Assembly: GCA_964019425.1 (NCBI GenBank)
Contig: OZ025780.1
Span: 142,001 to 206,000, forward strand
Length of the DNA: 64,000 nt
Direction of reading: 5' to 3'
Source of the DNA: Flectonema sp. DT1601
Taxonomy: Eukaryota > Euglenozoa > Diplonemea > Diplonemida > Diplonemidae
In this document: piece by piece, positions 1-9,950 of the stretch
Layout: each line of letters opens with the position of its first letter
Position numbering within the stretch: position 1 is the stretch's first letter
The notes under the pieces: model-generated
What the model saw: the letters and a program-made list of their open reading frames with translations, nothing else
Told to the model about the DNA's origin: nothing
Databases searched by the model: none
Position numbers and translations under genes: made by a program

Positions 1-1439
1 AAATAGAAAGTAATCGACATAGTCGATCGATAAAATAAAAACAATGATAACATTGTTTATTCCTTTTTTCTTTTTTTTTTTATTCTTTTTATTTATTTTT
101 AAAGAAAAAACAATCAGTTTAGCGTCCTGACCAGGACGAAAATTAGAAAGTGATCGACATAGTCGATCGATAAAAAAACAATGATAACATTGTTTATTCT
201 TTTTTTTTTGTTTTTTTTTTTTTTATTCTTTTTATTTATTTTTTAAAGAAAAAACAATCAGTTTAGCGTCTTGACCAGGACGGAAAATAGAAATTAGTCG
301 ACAAAGTCGATCGATAACAAAACAATGATAACATTGTTTATTCTTTTTTTTTTTTTTTTTTTTTTTATTCTTTTTATTTATTTTTTAAAGAAAAAACAAT
401 CAGTTTAGCGTCCTGACCAGGACGGAAAATAGAAAGTAATCGACATAGTCGATCGATAAAAAAAACAATGATAACATTGTTTAATCTTTTTTTTTTTTTT
501 TTTTTTTATTCTTTTTATTTATTTAGAAAAAACAATCAGTTTAGCGTCTTGACCAGGACGGAAAATAGAAATTAGTCGACAAAGTCGATCGATAAAAAAA
601 CAATGATAACATTGTTTATTCTTTTTTTTTTTTTTTTTTTTTAAATTCTTTTTATTTATTTTTTAAGAAAAAAAAGAAAATAGAAATTAGTCGACAAAGT
701 CGAACGATAAAAAAACAATGATAACATTGTTTATTCTTTTTTTTATTTTTTTTTTTTATATTCTTTTTTATTAATTTTGAAAAAAAAAAACAATCAGTTT
801 AGCGTCTTGACCAGGACGGAAAATAGAAAGTAATCGACATAGTCGATCGATAAAAAAACAATGATAACATTGTTTATTCTTTTTTTTTTTTTTTTTTTTT
901 TTTAAATTCTTTTTATTTATTTTTTAAGAAAAAAAAACGGAAAATAGAAATTAGTCGACAAAGTCGAACGATAAAAAAACAATGATAACATTGTTTATTC
1001 TTTTTTTTATTTTTTTTTTTTTATATTCTTTTTTATTAATTTTGAAAAAAAAAAAACAATCAGTTTAGCGTCTTGACCAGGACGGAAAATAGAAAGTAAT
1101 CGACATAGTCGATCGATAAAAAAACAATGATAACATTGTTTATTCTTTTTTTTTTTTTTTTTTTTTTAAATTCTTTTTATTCATTTTTTAAGAAAAAAAA
1201 ACGGAAAATAGAAATTAGTCGACAAAGTCGAACGATAAAAAAACAATGATAACATTGTTTATTCTTTTTTTTATTTTTTTTTTTTTATATTCTTTTTTAT
1301 TAATTTTGGGAAAAAAAAAAACAATCAGTTTAGCGTCTTGACCAGGACAGAAAATAGAAAGTAATCGACATAGTCGATCGATAAAAATACAATGATAACA
1401 TTGTTTAATCTTTTATAATTTTTTATTTTTTTTTTTGTT
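1..1439 (+). repeat. Dyad-rich satellite array (plus orientation)
   Basis: Tandem monomers of roughly 120-150 bp. Each has a T run of about 15-25, an A-rich stretch and up to three short inverted repeats: GTCCTG-AC-CAGGAC (often GTCTTG), ATCGAC-ATA-GTCGAT, and AACAATG-ATAA-CATTGTT. From about 660 onward two monomer types alternate. Type A carries the GACCAGGAC dyad. Type B lacks it and reads TCGAC-AAA-GTCGA. The A+B dimer is about 265 bp (CAATCAGTTTAGCG recurs near 791, 1056 and 1321). No coding potential. The first 500 bp match 43903-44440, so the array continues leftwards out of the window. Confidence 0.93.
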
Positions 1440-1652
1440 TTAAAAAAAAAAAAAAAAACAAGCGGAATTGATCATAATGGGTGGTAGGGGTTGTTATAAC
1501 TTCGTTTGAAAATTCTTCTTTTTTGATTTCTTTTTTTTTTTCTTTTTACAGGAGTTAAGATCACTGTCAGGAGACAACACATTAACAAGAGCAGCAAGCA
1601 GAGTTGACACTATCAATTCAAATTTGAAATACCGGGAATTAATTTACAAGGA

Positions 1653-1747
1653 GGTATCTCAAGTGACTTGGTATCTCTAGCGTGTCGGTATCTCTGGAGT
1701 GCTGGTATCTCGTATGTGCGTTGGTATCTCATGAGTGATGGTATCTC
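1653..1747 (+). repeat. Six spaced GGTATCTC 8-mers
   Basis: GGTATCTC starts at 1653, 1670, 1687, 1704, 1723 and 1740, so spacing is 17 bp in four of five intervals and 19 bp in one. The bases between copies are not conserved, so this is an array of spaced binding-site-like motifs and not a simple minisatellite. The pattern is kept in every Q copy. Confidence 0.85.
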
Positions 1748-2071
1748 TTGTGCATTAGAGAAACGAAAAAGAATGTCATGACCATGACGGAAGAATTGAG
1801 GAATTGAGTTAACATGTTCAATTTAACTTATTTAAACTTTTTTTTTTTTTTAACAGACCGTAACTATTTGAAAATAAAATGTAGATGGGAAACAGTGAAA
1901 AGTAAAATGGATGATAAAATTAAATGAGAAATATGACATAACAGACCAGATAGAGAGTATTAAAAGGAAATTGAAAAGGAAAAGAGAAACTAGGTTAACA
2001 CTTATTTAAAATTAAGACCGGTTAGTCAGTTTAAGGTCTTGACTAGGACCAACAAAAAAGAAAGAAAAAAA

Positions 2072-2495
2072 ATTAACGATCAAGCTGAGCTGATCTTGTT
2101 TTTATTACAAATAGGGGAGCGGGAGGGATGGAAGGAATAGAGGAAAAAAAAAGAAAAGGTTGATCATTTGGATCTGATCGTCGAGAAGAAGAAATTATTT
2201 TAAAGGTTGATCGGTATAGCCGATCGTTGAGAAAAATAAACAGATATAAATACAATCAGTTTAAATTAAAAAAAGAAAAAAAGATTAACGATCAAGCTGA
2301 GCTGATCTTGTTTTTATTTAAAATTAGGGGAGCGGGAGGGATGGAAGGAATAAAGGAAAAAAAAAAAAAGGTCGATCAATTGGAACTGATCGTCGAGAAG
2401 AAGAAAACAATTATTTATAAAAAAAAAAAATGGTCGGTATAGCCGATCGTTGAGAAAAGAACAGATATAAATACAATCGGTTTTGGTGATCGACG
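2072..2495 (+). repeat. Two tandem 212-bp GATC-dyad units
   Basis: The same block begins at 2072 and again at 2284. Each copy holds GATCAAGCTGAGCTGATC, a GC-rich stretch (GGGGAGCGGGAGGGATGG), a GATC...GATC dyad, GATCGG-TATA-GCCGATC and AGATATAAATACAATC. Short reading frames here are low-complexity and not credible genes. The same pair recurs in inverted order near 10080-10500. Confidence 0.85.
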
Positions 2496-2521
2496 AGTGG
2501 AGCGATCACTTGACAAGAAGG

Positions 2522-2926
2522 TAATTGTCCTTCCATGCTTTGCACCTGTCGAAATAATAAAACTTAAAAACTACACACGCACCAATAACAAGCGATTACA
2601 CTAGAACGCGCGATTGCAAGAACACCCTGGTTCAAGGTGGCTCGCTGCGGCGGGGTAACTGAAGTCCGTTTTCGTTGGACTCAGCTCCACCACGGGGTGG
2701 AGGGGTGAGGAGGGTGGGCTTCGAAAACGTGAGTGTGAGAGAAAGAAGTGATCGAGCTGTATAAAGAATTTCTTTTTGAAAAAATAGAAGGCTAAAGAAT
2801 ATATAAAAAATGTCTGTTGTTTTGTTCATTTTTCCAACTTCGGAATCATACACTTTTCTGTCTGATTCCTTTGATTATTTCTTTCCGGTGCTAAGCTTGG
2901 TGGAAAATTACCTGAATGAATTCTAG
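2522..2926. mobile_element. 405-bp insertion of unknown type, unique to this Q copy
   Basis: The three other Q copies read straight from AGAAGG into AAAAAGAAAGG. Here 405 bp intervene, beginning TAATTGTCC and ending GAATTCTAG, with no target duplication. The core is less A/T-rich than its surroundings and has consecutive potential hairpins: a CACC...GGTG pair near 2621-2640, AGTCC-N9-GGACT near 2664-2682 and CTCCACC-ACGG-GGTGGAG near 2686-2703. It could be a retroposed structured RNA or SINE-like piece, or sequence deleted from the other copies. No family is recognised. Confidence 0.55.
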
Positions 2927-2984
2927 AAAAAGAAAGGACCGATTAATTGGGGCTTTGATTGTATTCCCAAGGCATGTTTTTTTT

Positions 2985-4162
2985 TTTTTTTTTTTTATTA
3001 TTCATTTACATTATTATTTTTTTTTTTTTTTTTTAAATTAATAATCACATTTTGTTCAAAAATATTTCATATTAGAGTAAAAGAAAAAGAAAAAAAGAAA
3101 TAAGAGAAAAAAAAAAAAAAAACCATTGCTGGCCCCCTCACCACTCATAGAGGATGAGGAGGCCAGTAAGGCGTCACTCAAATCTATGCCAAGCCTTGGG
3201 AACTTGGATTGGGGTTTAGACCATTTATAATTAACAATTAACAATTAACCTGATTAACGTTATGATCTGACGGACATAAACATATCGATAAAATAATACA
3301 AACAAAAACGAACAATAAATAATAAATAAGCTAAAAAACTAAATAAACAAAGTGATGTGAAAGTAAGGAAAAAGAGAATTACAAGGGGGTGGAGTCACCG
3401 TGAACGTCATCAGCAGAACATCTCCTTCGATTGTAACGATATCTTGATGGAGGGGTTCGTTTTTTCAGAGTTGAACGCTCAGACTTTCTCGGCGGAGTTT
3501 CATTTTCCTCATGTTCTTCTGTGTCTGGCGGACTCAAACCTTCTGCCCATGAAGCTAATTGGAACTTCAGGGCCGCAATTTGAGACCGTGCCAAGGCGAG
3601 TTGAGCATTTAAATCGCTCGCCAGTCCCGTTAACATCATGGATTGCTCAAGCTGCTCTGCGTGAGTTGTACACCGTTGGTGATTCAGCTCCGAGAGGCGA
3701 AGTTGGGCATCCAGAAGTTGTTCTGAGAGCTCTGCCGCTTTCTCGTTTGTTTCGAGAGAGTCATCTACTGCTCGACAGTAATTCTCGAGTAAGTCAATCC
3801 TACCCTCGGACCATTGTCTCGCAATAGGTGTATTCTCTTTAACGGAGATAACGTGACTCTCTTGTCGTAAAATCTTGGTCGGCGTGCGGTCGAGAGCTTC
3901 ACTCTGCGGCATTGTCGGAGGAATTGAGGCTAGAGGACAAAGAGGGGTGATATAATTAAGGGTAGGGATAAGGGGTTTAATAAGAGGAGTAAAAAGACTA
4001 CTCGTAGTTGTAAAGAGCGAGAGGTAGTTCTTTGCTATCTTCATCATAGCAACAGATTCATACAGAACGGGGGTTCGGGGGGAAACTTGTTGACTAAAGT
4101 GGGTCATACGGGGACGCGCGGCACGCAAACTCTCGACCTCCTGTTGAGTATAGAAAAGTCTC
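2985..4162 (-). mobile_element. RLE LINE, 3' fragment, left arm of head-to-head pair
   Basis: The 3' part of the same non-LTR retrotransposon seen full length at 25485-31456, read on the minus strand. It includes the A-rich tail (the T runs at 2979-3035 on the plus strand), the 3' UTR and the last 261 codons. It joins an oppositely oriented fragment at about 4163. The 1.1-kb overlap with 5797-6913 differs at only a handful of bases, so the inversion is recent. Confidence 0.85.
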
Positions 4163-4164
4163 AC
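3379..4164 (-). pseudogene. C-terminal 261 codons of LINE ORF2 (5' truncated)
   Basis: This frame equals the C-terminal tail of the 1406-codon ORF2 at 25885-30105, from LFYTQQEVES to the natural stop. It holds two coiled-coil-like stretches and a basic C-terminus (PSRYRYNRRR). It has no reverse transcriptase, zinc finger or endonuclease, because the fragment begins downstream of those domains. It faces the plus-strand fragment across the junction at about 4163 and cannot encode a working element. Confidence 0.8.
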
Positions 4165-6567
4165 AATTTAAAGAGGTGGAACATCACCAATGTGGACCAA
4201 AATTGTGTTTTGTGTGGCAAAGTGAATCCTACCCTCAGGCATGTCTTAACAGGCTGTCCTGTCTCTTTAACACAAGGGAGGTTCACGTGGCGTCACGACA
4301 GCGTTCTAAAACGCATTGTTATCTTCTTGGAAGAGTTGATAATAAAAGCCAACAAAAGAAAAGAAAACCTCCCGCCTCCCTCTCAAACTTTTTTAAAAAC
4401 AGGGGAAAATAAACCCCTAGAAAGAATTTCTAAAGAGACAGGCGAACTCTCACTAGCGAATGATTGGGTCATCCTCGACGATGTCGGTGATAACCGCCTA
4501 ATTGTTCCTCTTGAAGTGTGCCATGTCTCGTCCCCTCTAAGACCAGACATTTTTATTTATTCTTTTTTTGCGAAAAGAGCACTGATTCTGGAGCTGACGT
4601 GTCCAAATGAAGATCGTTTCGAAACCTCTCATGTCTTAAAGGAAAAGAAATACCTAAAGCTAAGAGACTCGATCATCGCTAATGGCTTCGACTGTAACAT
4701 TTTTACTATTGAAGTTGGCGTACGAGGAAACATCTGCATGGACCAGCTGAACATCTGGACACGTCACATCGGTTCACCTTTAGCACCAACAAAAGCTTTA
4801 TTTTGTGAATGCACCAGAATCGCCAGACAGTGCTCATATGTTCTGTTCCAGACGAGGAACCTCCCCACGTGGCATTCAAGACCACTAATGCGCAGCATTA
4901 AAGAAGAACCTGCCACTGCAAGTTTTATAAAAGATGGTAAAGAAATCTTCCCTGTGGAAGAAGTCAAAATCCACAAAGTAACAAAACTGAAAACGATCGA
5001 AAAGCTCACCATTGAAAGATCGTGGCTTGAGAAATGTTTTATCTGGCAAACTTGTTACGCATCGGCTCTTTCTATTCTACTTATTGCCAATGGTTCTTCC
5101 TCCCCGGCCCCTTCTGTTTTGTTAGATGAGGATGAGCTCACTGGACTCTCCTTGTCATTCTCTTCTATTTCTTCCATCTCTTTCCAGACTCCCCCACCTG
5201 AACTCATGTCAACGGGATCGCAAACACTTCTTACTGATTTTGCTATGGTGATAAGAACTCAATCTGACATGGGTTCTCAAACCCCCTTGTACAAAAAAAA
5301 AGAAGGAAAATTAAGGCTGAAACTTTCCTTGAAATGCCAGATTTTAGAAAACGAATTAGAGCAAATGAAAGAACGAATTTTTTATGTTCTATTTTTATTT
5401 TACTTTAATGCGATGTCAGCCTCCCTCGAGAAAGACAAGCAGTTACTAAATGGATTACCTGTTGAGATCAAAGCTACCAATCAGGATCCATCCTCAATTC
5501 CTCCTGCGCCCCCTGTTTTAATTATTGAAAAAGATAGAAAAGAATATGAACTTCTGGAAGGAGTAATTCAACGGTTAACAGCAGAACGCGATGAATCGAA
5601 GACTTCTCTTTCTGCACTAGTTCGACAATATGACTTAGTGGAAGATTACAGGAAACGTGAGCTCGCAAATCTGACTCAGAGAGCAGACCTATCGGAAATG
5701 GCGCTCTTTAATTACCATCAAAGGTTTGTTCTTCTGTCGAACGAATTGGAGACCAAATGTAATGAGGAAAGAGAAAGTAAAATAAGACTTTTCTATACTC
5801 AACAGGAGGTCGAGAGTTTGCGTGCCGCGCGTCCCCGCATGACCCACTTTAGTCAACAAGTTTCCCCCCGAACCCCCGTTCTGTATGAATCTGTTGCTAT
5901 GATGAAGATAGCAAAGAACTACCTCTCGCTCTTTACAACTACGAGTAGTCTTTTTACTCCTCTTATTAAACCCCTTATCCCTACCCTTAATTATATCACC
6001 CCTCTTTGTCCTCTAGCCTCAATTCCTCCGACAATGCCGCGGAGTGAAGCTCTCGACCGCACGCCGACCAAGATTTTACGACAAGAGAGTCACGTTATCT
6101 CCGTTAAAGAGAATACACCTATTGCGAGACAATGGTCCGAGGGTAGGATTGACTTACTCGAGAATTACTGTTGAGCAGTAGATGACTCTCTCGAAACAAA
6201 CGAGAAAGCGGCAGAGCTCTCAGAACAACTTTTGGATGCCCAACTTCGCCTCTCGGAGCTGAATCACCAACGGTGTACAACTCACGCAGAGCAGCTTGAG
6301 CAATCCATGATGTTAACGGGATTGGCGAGCGATTTAAATGCTCAACTCGCCTTGGCACGGTCTCAAATTGCGGCCCTGAAGTTCCAATTAGCTTCATGGG
6401 CAGAAGGTTTGAGTCCGCCAGACACAGAAGAACATGAGGAAAATGAAACTCCGCCGAGAAAGTCTGAGCGTTCAACTCTGAAAAAACGGACCCCTCCATC
6501 AAGATATCGTTACAATCGAAGGAGATGTTCTGCTGATGACGTTCACGGTGACTCCACCCCCTTGTAA
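4165..6567 (+). pseudogene. LINE ORF2 C-terminal two-thirds: zinc finger, RLE endonuclease, coiled coils; one premature stop
   Basis: Reads as ORF2 from LKRWNITNVDQNC. Seen in order: the CCHC knuckle (CVLCGKVN...H...C), the restriction-like endonuclease (RPDIFIY, then ELTCPNEDR and KKYLKLRD), the glutamine- and glutamate-rich extension and the 3' end. A CGA codon present in the other copies is TGA here (6172-6174). After it the frame resumes and ends with the normal STPL terminus at 6567. Open frame before 4165 belongs to the antisense neighbour. The reverse transcriptase is absent, so this is a dead copy. Confidence 0.85.
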
Positions 6568-6913
6568 TTCTCTTTTTCCTTACTTTCACATCACTTTGTT
6601 TATTTAGTTTTTTAGCTTATTTATTATTTATTGTTCGTTTTTGTTTGTATTATTTTATCGATATGTTTATGTCCGTCAGATCATAACGTTAATCAGGTTA
6701 ATTGTTAATTGTTAATTATAAATGGTCTAAACCCCAATCCAAGTTCCCAAGGCTTGGCATAGATTTGAGTGACGCCTTACTGGCCTCCTCATCCTCTATG
6801 AGTGGTGAGGGGGCCAGCAATGGTTTTTTTTTTTTTTTTCTCTTATTTCTTTTTTTCTTTTTCTTTTACTCTAATATGAAATATTTTTGAACAAAATGTG
6901 ATTATTAATTTAA
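4165..6913 (+). mobile_element. RLE LINE, 5'-truncated plus-strand fragment (right half of head-to-head pair)
   Basis: It starts within ORF2 just before the CCHC zinc finger and runs through the endonuclease, the C-terminal extension and the 3' UTR. The A-rich tail (9966-10020) was separated from it by the MULE insertion at 6914-9956. The junction with the minus-strand fragment shares a few bases around CACAATTTAAAG, which fits microhomology-mediated or twin-priming-type inversion. Confidence 0.85.
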
Positions 6914-6920
6914 GGGTTAT

Positions 6921-7112
6921 GGCCCAAAATACCCCACCTGGTGGCCCAAAATACCCCAAAGTGGCCCAAAATACCCCGAAGTGGCCCAAAATACCCCAAA
7001 GTGGCCCAAAATACCCCAAAGTGGCCCAAAATACCCCAAAGTGGCCCAAAATACCCCAAAGTGGCCCAAAATACCCCAAAATGGCCCAAAATACCCCGAA
7101 GTGGCCCAAAAC
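6921..7112 (+). repeat. Left terminal array of the MULE (20-bp unit, about 9.5 copies)
   Basis: The unit GTGGCCCAAAATACCCCAAA repeats with a strict 20-bp period and few substitutions. It forms the inner part of the left terminal inverted repeat. The translated low-complexity frames here (PKYPKVAQN and similar) are artefacts of the repeat. Confidence 0.95.
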
Positions 7113-7853
7113 CTGGCCAAATTTACTGTCACACTTAGCCAGGGATAATTCTCAGTAAGGCCGCCGTCACCGTGAACAAACATAACCCAAGAAACAAGCA
7201 ATTCTCCAATTTTCTTCATCTCACTCACTTCAGTCGGGATTGTACACAAGCCAAGAAAATTACTCGAAAGTCGAGGCAGTTCGAACGTCAGCATTCACAT
7301 TAGCAAGCAACCAGTCCTGAGTACTTAAAGAACCCAATCATTACGTGCATCAGCCACAGTCACACTTAGTATAGCGTTAGTACAGAGGACACGGATCTGC
7401 TATGCAGGGAAGTGACTTGAACTCGTTCAACTAATTAATGTGTGCAGATATAAGCGCCGCGAATTGACGGGTCTGAAGTTATGCTTTCCGAAGAGAGCAA
7501 CCACCCACGCGAGTGTTATTTTGACGCCATAACCTGTAGCTTTCAACACATAACAACCAGGGATAATTCTCAGTAAGGCCGCCGTCACCGTGAAGCTGCT
7601 ACAAACATAACCCAACAAACAAGCAATTCCTCCAACTTTTTTCACATGTCGTTACTCACCTCGGACACACTCAGCCAGCCAGAGCTTCTCGATGATTTAT
7701 CATCGTCCTGTTGAAAGGGAAGGGCTAAGCATAAGATTTGTTGTAATTTAAAATAACAAGAGTGATAATTGTGATCCAAATTTTCTTAAAAGGGTTGATT
7801 CATTGTGGTTACACAAAACTAAATAAAAAAGTGAAAAGTATTCATGTTTTTTC
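7113..7853. other. MULE internal non-coding region with an imperfect 90-bp direct duplication
   Basis: No convincing gene. A segment starting CCAGGGATAATTCTCAGTAA occurs at 7139-7228 and again, with small indels, at about 7557-7655. Between them is unique sequence. A 72-codon minus-strand frame (7427-7645) spans one copy but lacks recognisable features. The segment may be captured host DNA or a regulatory end of the transposon. Confidence 0.55.
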
Positions 7854-9648
7854 TTATTCTTTCTTCTGTCTCTTCCTTGCCTTGTCAGCACCCTTGCGCT
7901 TTTTTTTCTCGTTTTCTTTCTTCTTCTTTCTCTTCTTTTTCTTCTTTTCTTTCTCTCTCTTCGTTTTCTTTTTATTCTTTTCTGCCTCTTTCGCCGTTTC
8001 ACGGTGAGACTTAGTTATTTCGCGTTCACCATAAACTCGCAGCCGTTTTACCCTTGAGCGACCTATGGATCTCTTTACTAGAGGAGGTTTTGTTTCATCC
8101 GCTTCCAGCTCAGGAAGTCCGAGCCCCAAGGTTGGGACAGGATAGGTGTACACCTTTGCTGCTGTTTTTGCCCACAATTTCTGATTTACGAAACTGTAGG
8201 CCGCATCCAACGGCTCCCGATCACTAAACTGCTCAATGGCGGACATAGCATGTGAGCACGGAACACCGTACTCTTGGAAAGTGCTGCATGTGCAGCTCAA
8301 TTCGTTGAGATCTGCAGTCCATCTCCACTCCCCATCCTCCACCTCATACACCCCCTCCCTTACCCTAGTCGCCATGTGGTCCTTCCGTGCCGTAGCGTAG
8401 TTCGCCTTCAAGCTGCTGCGTACCCGCTTGACAGGGGCAAGGGATCGCAGCTTGCTACAACCTTCTACCTCTGCAGCAAACTCCTCCATTCTCGTCACTG
8501 CTTTGTGCAGAGCGTGTCTGCGAGTTCCCTCCATCAGGTCAATATAGTTTAAACCCCGAAGGGGGACTAGGACCGCGTTCAGAGACTCGGCTATATTGCT
8601 CGTTGTGTGACCGCAGCGGGGGTGGGGAATGTGGGCTTGGCAAAAGGTACCTAGTTCTTGTGCAGACACATAGTCAGCTGCACGCTTGGAGATTTTCTTA
8701 AGCTCTTTAAGCAACTCTTTGGCTTTAGCAGTGGATCTTGCATGTACTAATTGCTTGTACACCAAGAATGCTGCCTTGCCGTGCAGCTTTAATACGTTTC
8801 TGCCCATGTGGGCAGTGCAAAGACAGTGTGTCGTTGCCAGTCGTGAAAACACATTTGACACGCCCTTGAACTTGTCAGAAATACTAACGACACCTGTACG
8901 AAACACTGAGTTTCCAATCCAATCTTTGTGCAGCTTCACAAAAGTGGACCACCCGTCCTTGTTTTCATTTCCCTCCGATATCATAAATATCAGTGGAAAC
9001 AAGTGGCTGTTGGCATCAACGCCAACGGAGACGTACAAAACACCCTTGTACTTTCCTGACAGGTGTGTCGCGTCGAAGGCGAACACGGAGCGAAGAAATT
9101 TCGCTCCTCTGCGAGAGTGTCCGAAGGACCACGCCGCCTTATTGAATCGACCGTCTTCGTCGACTCTCAACATGGTGCGGCTTTCACAGTCCGCGTCCTC
9201 CACAGCCCTCATCCAGGCAGCAATCTTTGTGATTGCTACCTCTGGCTTCATGGAACCCAGCAGGTGGTTCAAAGTATTTCGTGCCACCTTTCTTCCTACC
9301 CTTACGCCACACATCTTTTTTGCCAGCTTTGTCACCGACTTCACAGTGAAGCTTACGGCTACTGACCGCAAGATTTCTGCCAAGCACTTCGAGGAAATGC
9401 TGGCCTGGCTTTTGGGTCTCACAATGGCGCACTGCCGTCTCCCACCCTCGCTTGCTGCTGAAAACCTCATCCTGCCACTCTTGAATACCCTCAGGCAGCG
9501 AGGAAGACTGGGAGGAGTGGGAGTGAGAGAAGTAGGAGGAGTTAGCCGATTCAGAATCGCTGCATTCTGAATTAGAATCACTGTATTCTGAATTAGAATC
9601 GCTGTATTCTGAATTAGACAGGTCAAAATTCTCGGTTGCTGATGACAT
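7854..9648 (-). CDS. MULE transposase (DDE + SWIM zinc finger), one frame change near the N-terminus
   Basis: Cuts and rejoins DNA at the element's ends. The ATG at 9648 opens a serine-rich leader with a 7-residue repeat (SNSEYSD) and the start of a MuDR-type N-terminal domain (EVFSSKRGWETAV). Near 9430 the similarity passes to a second frame, open from 9626 to 7854 (590 codons). In that frame: first catalytic Asp in FDATHLSGKYKGV (residue 185), second in SISDKFKGV (251), Glu in TSNIAESLN (347), SWIM finger CTC...PCSH (445-459) and a very Lys/Arg-rich tail that may bind DNA or direct nuclear entry. All catalytic and metal-binding residues are present. The frame change could be a mutation or a short intron, so activity is uncertain. 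It is the only gene in the element. Confidence 0.9.
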
Positions 9649-9754
9649 TTTTTGAGGAACTAGCTGAGGAGAAAGTTGTTATAAATCCGAATAAATTGAA
9701 CCTGTGGGAGCCTTCCTGTACACAAATTGACTTACAAGTTCAAAGCCCGAGGTT

Positions 9755-9950
9755 CGGTGTATTTTGGGGTATTTTGGCCATTTTGGGGTATTTTGGGCCA
9801 TTTTGGGGTATTTTGGGCCACTTTGGGGTATTTTGGGCCACTTTGGGGTATTTTGGGCCACTTTGGGGTATTTTGGGCCATTTTGGGGTATTTTGGGCCA
9901 CTTTGGGGTATTTTGGGCCATTTGCAAAAAAAGTGGGGTATTTTGGGCCA
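9755..9950 (-). repeat. Right terminal array of the MULE (same 20-bp unit, inverted)
   Basis: Repeats of TTTTGGGGTATTTTGGGCCA, the reverse complement of the left array, with a 20-bp period. A short insertion near 9921-9934 interrupts it before the terminal GGGCCATTGCCC. Together with 6921-7112 it makes a long terminal inverted repeat built from tandem units. Confidence 0.95.

Larger units (their letters stand above)
1440..2984 (+). repeat. Q segment: non-coding edge of the satellite array (left arm copy)
   Basis: A unique-looking segment that follows the satellite and reaches the LINE 3' end. It contains a polypyrimidine-AG stretch near 1535-1551, an array of GGTATCTC 8-mers (1653-1747), a module homologous to part of the X blocks (about 1853-1985), a degenerate satellite dyad GTCATG-AC-CATGAC near 1769, and two tandem copies of a 212-bp unit (from 2072 and from 2284) rich in GATC dyads. 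A 405-bp insertion (2522-2926) is present only in this copy. Other copies are at 10021-11131 (minus), about 24353-25484 and about 34913-36044. No convincing gene is seen. Confidence 0.8.

Noticed and set aside
1-1439. Possible CRISPR array (regular repeats with short variable parts)
   Set aside because: Monomers are repetitive throughout; variable parts are only homopolymer lengths. There are no unique spacers and no cas genes, and the neighbours are eukaryotic elements.
2600-2690. tRNA-derived SINE head (GGTTCAAGG resembles a B box)
   Set aside because: No matching A box at the right distance and no tRNA-like fold could be drawn.
2522-2926. Helitron (ends in CTAG)
   Set aside because: It does not begin with TC and is not inserted between A and T, and no hairpin stands just before the CTAG.
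2522-2926. Spliceosomal intron (GTAATT ... TCTAG)
   Set aside because: Removing GT to AG would leave one G fewer than in the empty copies, and no coding sequence surrounds it.
8686-9570. 294-codon plus-strand frame
   Set aside because: Antisense to the MULE transposase, whose catalytic and SWIM motifs show the minus strand is coding.
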